From: Schlegelella_A sp965246805
Lineage (GTDB): Bacteria; Pseudomonadota; Gammaproteobacteria; Burkholderiales; Burkholderiaceae_C
Reading direction: 5' to 3'
DNA: 64,000 bases
NCBI GenBank assembly: GCA_965246805.1
Contig: CBDFFO010000006.1
Coordinates: 248,001 to 312,000, forward strand
This document shows, piece by piece, positions 58,142-64,000 of this stretch. The position numbers were made by a program, and so were the translations under genes. The stretch's first letter is position 1; every line of letters begins with the position of its first letter. The notes below the pieces were generated by a model, which made no database searches, was not told the DNA's origin, and worked only from the letters and a program-made list of their open reading frames with translations.

Positions 58142-59650
58142 ATGAGCATCGACTACGCGCAAAAAATCCCCAACAACGTCAACCTCGCCGACGACCGCAC
58201 GCTGCAGCGCGCGCTCGAGCAGTGGCAGCCGAACTTCGTGCAGTGGTGGGACGACGTCGGACCCGAAGGCTCGACCGACAGCGACGTCTACCTGCGCACC
58301 GCCACCAGCGTCGACCCGCAGGGCTGGGCCCATTTCGACCACGTGAAGATGCGCGACTACCGTTGGGGCATCTTCCTAAATCCGGGTGACGAGAACCGCC
58401 AGATCCACTTCGGCGACCACAAGGGCGAGAAGGTTTGGGCAGACGTGCCCGGCGAGCACCGCGCGAACCTGCGCCGCATCATCGTCACGCAGGGCGACAC
58501 CGAGCCGGCGTCGGTCGAGCAGCAGCGCCACCTCGGGCTCACCGCGCCCAGTTTGTACGACCTGCGCAACCTCTACCAGATCAACGTCGAGGAGGGCCGC
58601 CACCTGTGGGCGATGGTCTACCTGCTGCAGAAATTCTTCGGCCGCGACGGTCGTGAGGAAGCCGGCGCCTTGCTCGAGCGCACCTCTGGCGATGCGAACA
58701 ACCCGCGCATCCTCGGCGCGTTCAACGAACGCACGCCCGACTGGCTCGCTTTCTTCATGTTCACGTACTTCACCGACCGCGACGGCAAGTTCCAGCTCGC
58801 CGCGCTCGCCGAGAGCGCGTTCGACCCGCTCGCGCGCACGACCCGGTTCATGCTCACCGAGGAAGCACACCACATGTTCGTCGGCGAGAGCGGCGTCTCG
58901 CGCGTGCTGCAGCGCACCGCGCAGGTCATGAGCGAGCTAAAGACCGACGATGCGAAGCGCGTCCGCGAAGCCGGCGCGATCGACCTGCCGACGCTGCAGC
59001 GCTACCTCAACTTCCACTACTCGGTCACCATCGATCTGTTCGGTGCCGACCAGTCGAGCAACGCAGCGACCTTCTACTCGTCGGGCCTGAAGGGCCGCTA
59101 CGAGGAAGGCAAGCGCGTCGACGATCACGTGTTGAAGGGCGAGACCTACAAGGTCCTGGAAGTGCGTTATGACGACCCCTCGGCCGCCGGGTACGGCGAC
59201 CGATCCCCCGAAGCGATCGCGCCCGCCTTCGGGCGGCCTGGCGGCGGCCGCGTCGGCGCGTTGGTGGAGAAGGAAGTGCCGATGCTCAACGCCTTGAACG
59301 AGGTGCTGCGCGACGACTTCATCAAGGACTCGGTGGCCGGTGTCGGCCGCTGGAACAAGGTGCTCGAGAAGGCGGGTATCCCCACGCGTCTCGTCGTGCC
59401 GCACAAAGCGTTCAATCGCCGCATCGGTGCGCTCGCCGGCATCCGCATGTCGCCCGAGGGCCGCGTGGTGAACGAAGCCGAGTGGAAAAGCCGCGAGGCC
59501 GACTGGCTGCCGAGCGATGCCGATCGCACGTTCGTGGCCTCGCTGATGGGCCGCGTCGTCGAGCCGGGCCGGTTCGCGAACTGGATCGCGCCGCCGGCGA
59601 TGGGCATCAACAAGAACCCGGTCGACTTCGAGTACGTGCGCTTCGGGTGA
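58142..59650 (+). CDS. boxB: BoxB, benzoyl-CoA 2,3-epoxidase oxygenase component
   Basis: The di-iron oxygenase that inserts one oxygen atom into benzoyl-CoA, with electrons from BoxA. It has 502 residues; the relatives I remember are ~475. Iron ligands are expected in NVEEGRHLWAMVY and MLTEEAHHMFVGESG. After LEVRYDDPS there is a Gly/Pro-rich insert of ~25 residues (YGDRSPEAIAPAFGRPGGGR) before KEVPMLNALNEVLRDDF, which resembles the peptide of the leader repeats. CAGGAAAAACCCC precedes the ATG. Confidence 0.94.
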   Translation: MSIDYAQKIPNNVNLADDRTLQRALEQWQPNFVQWWDDVGPEGSTDSDVYLRTATSVDPQGWAHFDHVKMRDYRWGIFLNPGDENRQIHFGDHKGEKVWADVPGEHRANLRRIIVTQGDTEPASVEQQRHLGLTAPSLYDLRNLYQINVEEGRHLWAMVYLLQKFFGRDGREEAGALLERTSGDANNPRILGAFNERTPDWLAFFMFTYFTDRDGKFQLAALAESAFDPLARTTRFMLTEEAHHMFVGESGVSRVLQRTAQVMSELKTDDAKRVREAGAIDLPTLQRYLNFHYSVTIDLFGADQSSNAATFYSSGLKGRYEEGKRVDDHVLKGETYKVLEVRYDDPSAAGYGDRSPEAIAPAFGRPGGGRVGALVEKEVPMLNALNEVLRDDFIKDSVAGVGRWNKVLEKAGIPTRLVVPHKAFNRRIGALAGIRMSPEGRVVNEAEWKSREADWLPSDADRTFVASLMGRVVEPGRFANWIAPPAMGINKNPVDFEYVRFG

Positions 59651-59660
59651 TCGAAACGCG

Positions 59661-60332
59661 ATGCCCTCGGCCGCCGACACCATTCCGTCAACGCTGCCCT
59701 TCGCGCTGGCCCTTGCCGCCGTCGCTGGGGCGGTCGATGCGATCGCCCTCGTCGGGCTCGGCGACATCTACGTGTCGTTCATGAGCGGCAACACCTCGCA
59801 GCTCGGCATGGCGGTGGGCCGGATGTCGAGCGATCGCATCGTCAAGGTTGGCCTGGTGGTGATGGTGTTCGTGGCGGGCGTGGTGCTTGGTGAGCTCGTC
59901 GCCACGCAGATCGCACCCCGGTCGCGCTCGACCGTGCTGCTCGCCGTGGTCGCCACGGGACTCGGCAGCGCGGCGGCGCTGTCGATGCTCGGCTTGTCGC
60001 CATGGATCGTGTCGCTGGTGATGGCGTTCGCGATGGGCTTGCAGAACGCCGTGCTGCGCCGCGCCGGACACGTCGACGTGGCGCTCACCTACGTGACCGG
60101 TACGCTCGTGCACATGAGCCGTGCCATCGCAGCCGCGCTGCTGCGGCGTGGGCCCTGGCATCGTGCAGGACCGTTCCTCGCGCTGTGGCTCGCGTTCGTG
60201 TTTGGTGCATGGGCAGGCGGCCTCGGCTCGGCGGCGGGCGCCGGCAATGCCATCGCAGGCACTGCGGTCGCCGCGGCCCTGCTTTCCATCACGAGCCTGC
60301 GCCGCCAGCGCGGTGCAGCGGAGCTCCCATGA
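59661..60332 (+). CDS. DUF1275 (YoaK-like) membrane protein in the box operon
   Basis: A 223-residue membrane protein with six or seven helices. GAVDAIALVGLGDIYVSFMS followed by GNTSQLGMAVG is the DUF1275 signature, and MGLQNAVLRRAGHVDVALTY with VTGTLVHMSRA follows. It starts ten bases after boxB and overlaps boxA by four (ATGA), so it is fully embedded in the operon. The family is poorly characterised; transport of an aromatic acid or a product is a reasonable guess. Confidence 0.9.
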   Translation: MPSAADTIPSTLPFALALAAVAGAVDAIALVGLGDIYVSFMSGNTSQLGMAVGRMSSDRIVKVGLVVMVFVAGVVLGELVATQIAPRSRSTVLLAVVATGLGSAAALSMLGLSPWIVSLVMAFAMGLQNAVLRRAGHVDVALTYVTGTLVHMSRAIAAALLRRGPWHRAGPFLALWLAFVFGAWAGGLGSAAGAGNAIAGTAVAAALLSITSLRRQRGAAELP

Positions 60333-61600
60333 CCGAAGCCCTCCTTATCAGGCAGCATCTGATCGACCCCGAGATCTGCATCCGCTGCAACACCTGCGAG
60401 GCCACTTGCCCGGTCGGCGCGATCACGCACGACGATCGCAACTACGTGGTGCGCGCCGACATCTGCAACCTTTGCATGGCGTGCATCTCGCCGTGCCCGA
60501 CCGGCTCGATCGACAACTGGCGCACGGTGCCGAAGGCGTCGGCGTACGCGATCGACGAGCAGCTCACGTGGGACGAACTGCCGTCCGAGCTGACGCCGGA
60601 GCAACTCGCTGCCGAGGGCATCGATGCCGATGCGGCCGCGAGGCTGGATGGTGCCGCGGTCATCGCCGTGCGGCCCGACGACGCGAACGGCGAGGCGCCT
60701 TTCAACGCCGGCTCGCTTGGCTCGACCCTGCCACCGTGGTCGGCCGAAACGCCGGTCACCAACACCTTCTCGGCGAGCAACCCGATCGCCGCGACGGTGG
60801 CCGGCAACGTCGACTGCACCGAGGCCGGCTTCACGAGCCACACGCATCACATCGTGCTCGACTTCGGCGCGACGCCGTTTCCGGTGCTCGAGGGCCAGTC
60901 GATCGGCATCGTGCCGCCGGGGCACGACGCCCACGGGCGTGCCCACATGCCGCGCCAATACTCGGTCGCGAGCCCGCGCAACGGCGAAAGGCCGGGCTAC
61001 AACAACCTCTCGCTCACAGTGAAGCGCGTGACCGAAGACCACCAGGGCCGGCCCTTCGCTGGTGTGGCGTCGAACTTCGTCTGCGACCTGAAGGTTGGCG
61101 ACCGGGTTCAGGTCGTCGGGCCGTTCGGTAAGAGCTTCCTGATGCCCAACCACGCCAAGTCATCGATCGTGATGATCTGCACCGGCACCGGCAGTGCGCC
61201 GATGCGTGCGATGACCGAATGGCGGCGCCGGCAGAGGAAAAGTGGCACGTTCGAAGGCGGCAAGCTGATGCTCTTCTTCGGCGCGCGCACGCGCGAGGAG
61301 CTGCCGTATTTCGGCCCGCTCACGAGCCTGCCGAAGGACTTCATCGATATCAACCTGGCGTTCTCTCGCACGCCGGGACAGCCGAGGCGCTACGTGCAGG
61401 ACTTGATGAAGGAGCGCGAAGCCGACCTTGCGCCTTTGCTGAGCGACCCGAACGCGCACTTCTACGTGTGCGGGCTAAAGGCGATGGAAGAGGGTGTGCT
61501 GCTCGCGCTGCGCGAGGTGGCAGAAGGTGCGAAGCTCGATTGGCAAACACTGGGAATGAGCCTGAAGCGCGAGGGACGGCTGCATCTCGAGACGTATTGA
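60329..61600 (+). CDS. boxA: BoxA, benzoyl-CoA 2,3-epoxidase reductase component
   Basis: A 423-residue iron-sulfur flavoprotein that passes electrons from NADPH to BoxB. Two [4Fe-4S] ferredoxin motifs are at Cys17/20/23/27 (CIRCNTCEATCPVGA) and Cys46/49/52/56 (CNLCMACISPCPTGS). The FNR-like module has PRQYSVASPRNG for FAD binding, GTGSAPMRAMTEW for NADPH and a C-terminal aromatic residue (HLETY). It is the last gene of the rightward box unit here. No boxD aldehyde dehydrogenase follows in the window. Confidence 0.95.
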   Translation: MTEALLIRQHLIDPEICIRCNTCEATCPVGAITHDDRNYVVRADICNLCMACISPCPTGSIDNWRTVPKASAYAIDEQLTWDELPSELTPEQLAAEGIDADAAARLDGAAVIAVRPDDANGEAPFNAGSLGSTLPPWSAETPVTNTFSASNPIAATVAGNVDCTEAGFTSHTHHIVLDFGATPFPVLEGQSIGIVPPGHDAHGRAHMPRQYSVASPRNGERPGYNNLSLTVKRVTEDHQGRPFAGVASNFVCDLKVGDRVQVVGPFGKSFLMPNHAKSSIVMICTGTGSAPMRAMTEWRRRQRKSGTFEGGKLMLFFGARTREELPYFGPLTSLPKDFIDINLAFSRTPGQPRRYVQDLMKEREADLAPLLSDPNAHFYVCGLKAMEEGVLLALREVAEGAKLDWQTLGMSLKREGRLHLETY

Positions 61601-61749
61601 GAGTGGCCGGCGCGCCCGTCGGCACGGGGCCCGTTCGCAGCTGCCGAGGAGGTCGCCGGAGCCAGGCGTGATCGCCGTTCTCGTCCGCCTACGAGCGTGT
61701 TCGGCCGCGACCCGCAGAAGTGAAGCGGTGCCCGCCCGCTGAAGTCACG

Positions 61750-62025
61750 TCAGCGATGAACCGGCGCCGGCGTGGCGATGAGCTTGACCTCAACCGGTCC
61801 CGGCCCGCGGGGGGCGGGCGCCCCGTGGGTCCATGTGCGGCTCACGAGCGCGAAGGTGCACAGTGCGATCAGGGCCGACAGGGCCACCGCGATCAGGCGA
61901 GCGCGTCGCGTCGGCGCCGACCATCCGACGCCTTTCGACGTGGCGCGGCGCGGCTCGTCGCCCTCGGTCGGTGACCTTCGGGGGCGCTGTCGCTTCGGCC
62001 GCGTGGGCTCAGAGGTGGATCGCAT
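61750..62025 (-). CDS. Small single-pass membrane protein
   Basis: A 91-residue frame (MRSTSEPTRPKRQRPRRSPT onwards): a basic Arg/Pro-rich cytoplasmic half, one transmembrane helix (LIAVALSALIALCTFALVSR) and a ~30-residue Pro-rich tail. It lies just downstream of the short-chain dehydrogenase on the same strand. No family recognised; translation is plausible but not proven. Confidence 0.5.
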   Translation of the reverse strand: MRSTSEPTRPKRQRPRRSPTEGDEPRRATSKGVGWSAPTRRARLIAVALSALIALCTFALVSRTWTHGAPAPRGPGPVEVKLIATPAPVHR

Positions 62026-62041
62026 CGGGGACGCGCCGTTC

Positions 62042-62845
62042 TCAGTAGTGGATGCTGCGCGGCGTGCCACCGCCGGCGGCGATCGCATCGCCGTTGATCG
62101 CCACCGAGAGCGGCGAGCATAGGAACACCACGACATGCGCCACCTCGGCCGCGTCGACGAAGTGCTGGATCGAATTGCCTTCGGCCATGCGCTTCTCGAC
62201 CACGTCCGCGCCGATTCCTTCGGCCGCCGCGCGCGCGGTCACGAGGGCGGCCGTGCGCTCGGTGCGCGTAAGCCCGGGGTGTACCACGGTCACGTTGATG
62301 CCGGCCGGCCCGAGCTCGTCGGCCAGGTTCTTGGTCATCGCCGCGACCGCGACGTTGCGGATGCTGCCGACGGTGTTGCCAGATTGCCGCGCCGCGAGCC
62401 CGCTCAGGTTGACGATGCGGCCCCAGCGCTGCGCCTGCATGTACGGCGCCACCGCGCGCGCCATGCGAAGGTAGCCCATCACCTTCACGTCGATCTCGCG
62501 TTGCAGGTGCGCGGCGCTGATTTCGGCGAGCTTCGGCGGCGCGGCGTAACCGCCCGGTTCGGCCGCCGCATTGACGAGGATGTCGATGCCGCCGCCGAGC
62601 GCGTCGACCGCTTCGGCCACCGCACGCGCGACCTGCGCGTCATCGGTGGTGTCGGCCACCACCGGCACGATGCGCGCGCCGGTCTCGTTCACCAGTTCCG
62701 AGGCGGCCGAGTCGAGGCGGTCGATGTCGCGCGCGAGGATGGCGACCGACGCGCCCTCGAGCGCGAGGCCGCGCGCGATCGCGCGACCGATGCCGCGCGA
62801 GCCGCCCGTGACGAGCGCTCGCTTGGACCCGAGGAGCAGGTTCAT
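62042..62845 (-). CDS. Short-chain dehydrogenase-like protein lacking the catalytic Tyr/Lys
   Basis: A 267-residue SDR protein. The nucleotide-binding TGGSRGIG is at residues 13-20, and NAAAEPGG corresponds to the NAG motif. The place of the YxxxK catalytic pair reads GSIRNVAVAAMTK: Tyr is replaced and Lys by Asn, although the Ser of NLSGLAARQ is kept. VVHPGLTRTE follows as usual. A standard SDR redox reaction therefore looks unlikely; a divergent subfamily with another role is possible. GAGCAGG stands before the ATG region on the other strand's reading only weakly, so the start is set by the Rossmann strand. Confidence 0.85.
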   Translation of the reverse strand: MNLLLGSKRALVTGGSRGIGRAIARGLALEGASVAILARDIDRLDSAASELVNETGARIVPVVADTTDDAQVARAVAEAVDALGGGIDILVNAAAEPGGYAAPPKLAEISAAHLQREIDVKVMGYLRMARAVAPYMQAQRWGRIVNLSGLAARQSGNTVGSIRNVAVAAMTKNLADELGPAGINVTVVHPGLTRTERTAALVTARAAAEGIGADVVEKRMAEGNSIQHFVDAAEVAHVVVFLCSPLSVAINGDAIAAGGGTPRSIHY

Positions 62846-62930
62846 GGCGTGAAGGCGCGAGGCGCTTGAGCCGGCCCATGAGACGGACCGTGAGACGGCC
62901 CGAGCGCCGACTGGCGCGCGCTGCAAGCCG

Positions 62931-63593
62931 TCATCCGGTCACATGCGTTCGCAGTACGCGGCCGTCCTGTGGATCGATCTGGCATTCGAAGCCGAAGAAG
63001 GTGAGCGGCTTGCCTTGCGACGGCAGTGCGCGGCCTTCACCGTGCAGCTCGGCGGTCTCGACGCTCGACTGCTGGAAGCTGCGTGTTTCCGGCTCGAAGC
63101 TGATTTGCGAGACGCGCGGCCAGCGCCGCTTCAGCGCGAGCGCGGCGCTCGACTCGCACGATGCGATCGAGAGGTTGGTGAGGTCGGGCTCGGCGGGCGG
63201 CCTGCGCACTGGCGCGGCCTTGACGACCGCGGGCTCGGTGTCGCGCATCACGAAGCCGACGGTCTCGAAGGTCTGTCGGTCGACGCTGCAGGTGAAGCGC
63301 ACGTTGCGCATGCCACCGGCGTCGCGCCAGCGGCCTTCTCCGTGCAGCACGATCTGTCGATCGGTCGACAGGCGTGGCTGCACCGCGGTTCTGACCGAGA
63401 AGCTTGCGTCGCTCGCCCGGTTCGGCTGCTCTGTCAGGGTTCGGCGCGCGGTCTGCTCGCAGGCTGCGCTGGCTTCGTCGTCGGCCGAGACCGTGGTCGC
63501 GGCGCGCGTCGGGCCGACCAGGCTGAGCAGCATCAGCGTGCTGCCCACCGCGGTACGAACGCCTCGGGAAAGGAAGGGGGTGGTGTTGCGCAT
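62931..63593 (-). CDS. Secreted protein with duplicated domain
   Basis: A 220-residue exported protein: signal peptide VGSTLMLLSLVGPTRAATTV, then two related ~75-residue units. Unit 1 runs from ACEQTARRTLTEQPNRASDA to VRFTCSVDRQTFETVGFVMR; unit 2 from SCESSAALALKRRWPRVSQI to FFGFECQIDPQDGRVLRTHV. Each unit has one Cys near its start and one near its end, with a LHGEGR motif between them, so one disulfide per unit is likely. No family recognised. The unit ends 86 bases before the SDR start. Confidence 0.75.
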   Translation of the reverse strand: MRNTTPFLSRGVRTAVGSTLMLLSLVGPTRAATTVSADDEASAACEQTARRTLTEQPNRASDASFSVRTAVQPRLSTDRQIVLHGEGRWRDAGGMRNVRFTCSVDRQTFETVGFVMRDTEPAVVKAAPVRRPPAEPDLTNLSIASCESSAALALKRRWPRVSQISFEPETRSFQQSSVETAELHGEGRALPSQGKPLTFFGFECQIDPQDGRVLRTHVTG

Positions 63594-63721
63594 GTCGACA
63601 GTGTGATGCAGCGGCGATGCGCAGTTGTAGCAGCCGCGGCGGCATCGCCGCAAGCCCCGCATTTCTCGTGCCTTGCGATGACGGTGGCCCCCGGGCGCCA
63701 GGGTCAACCCGGCGCGAGACC

Positions 63722-64000
63722 TCAGCCGGGTGCCGGCAAGACCTTCCAGATGCGTTCGGCGTACTCGCGGATCGCGCGGTCCGACGAGAAGTTGCCCATG
63801 CCGGCCACGTTGGCGATCGCGCGTGTCGTCCACTCTTCGGGCCGCCGATACAGATCGTCGACACGCGCCTGCGCCGCGACGTAGGCGTCGTAATCGGCGA
63901 GCAACAGGTACGGGTCGCTGTTCAACAACGAGTCGATCAACGCGCGGTAGCGGGCCGGCTCTTGCGGCGAGAACAAGCCTCCGGCGATCCCGTCGAGCAC
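63722..64000 (-). CDS. glgP: Glycogen phosphorylase, C-terminal fragment (continues beyond window)
   Basis: The last ~92 residues of a glycogen/starch phosphorylase: LDGIAGGLFSPQEPARYRAL, YLLLADYDAYVAAQARVDDL and VAGMGNFSSDRAIREYAERI then WKV are the conserved end of the pyridoxal-phosphate domain. The frame is open to the window edge, so the 5' part lies outside. The enzyme releases glucose-1-phosphate from glycogen. Confidence 0.92.
   Translation of the reverse strand: MLDGIAGGLFSPQEPARYRALIDSLLNSDPYLLLADYDAYVAAQARVDDLYRRPEEWTTRAIANVAGMGNFSSDRAIREYAERIWKVLPAPG

Noticed and set aside
60442..61153. Minus-strand frames opposite boxA
   Set aside because: boxA carries two ferredoxin motifs and FNR motifs on the plus strand; the opposite frames show none.

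Overview
The window is a 64-kb, GC-rich stretch of a betaproteobacterial chromosome. Gene order (rpoB-rpoC / str / S10-spc-alpha), a C-form RpsN, high G/C wobble and an aerobic benzoyl-CoA (box) cluster point to the order Burkholderiales, probably near the Rubrivivax/Leptothrix/Methylibium-type genera. The genus is an inference; no 16S gene is present.

Layout. (1) 1-6.8 kb: 3' part of rpoB and complete rpoC, ending in a strong hairpin terminator. The convergent PIN-domain gene at 6785-7255 overlaps that terminator. (2) 7.3-12.5 kb: str operon (rpsL, rpsG, fusA, tuf) then rpsJ. (3) 12.5-18.1 kb: rplC-rplD-rplW-rplB-rpsS-rplV-rpsC-rplP-rpmC-rpsQ. (4) 18.2-18.7 kb: a peroxiredoxin gene between rpsQ and rplN. 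(5) 18.7-28.5 kb: spc and alpha blocks (rplN to rplQ, including secY, infA with a TTG start, rpmJ and rpoA). (6) 28.5-46 kb: housekeeping and accessory genes. These are a two-gene ABC exporter, dsbD, an amidase, an H-NS protein with two DNA-binding domains, a DUF2167 / membrane protein / J-domain operon, a ProQ-family RNA chaperone, DUF445, an M16 peptidase pair and an ammonium transporter. (7) 46-61.6 kb: an MFS transporter and the benzoate region. Leftward run bclA (benzoate-CoA ligase), an alpha/beta-hydrolase interrupted by an amber codon, and a five-gene LivKHMGF-type ABC importer. Rightward run boxR, boxC, boxB, a DUF1275 membrane protein and boxA. (8) 61.6-64 kb: a small membrane protein, an unusual short-chain dehydrogenase, a secreted protein with a duplicated domain, and the 3' end of glgP.

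How the parts work together. Most of 7-28 kb is the translation and transcription machinery, in tightly packed, often overlapping genes. The box region encodes uptake (ABC importer, perhaps MFS and DUF1275), CoA activation (BclA), epoxidation (BoxA/BoxB) and ring cleavage (BoxC). BoxR is a probable repressor, and TGCA-N6-TGCA type operators lie at both divergent arms.

Most notable observation. Three copies of a GC-rich repeat sit exactly at the rpsS/rplV, rpsN/rpsH and rplF/rplR junctions. Each copy carries a 25-32-codon open frame that starts just after the upstream gene and stops 1-2 nt before the start codon of the next ribosomal-protein gene. Two copies fold into a hairpin at that start codon. 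A fourth, related segment appears to be inserted in frame inside boxB. This looks like a mobile or dispersed repeat recruited as a translational-coupling leader ORF.
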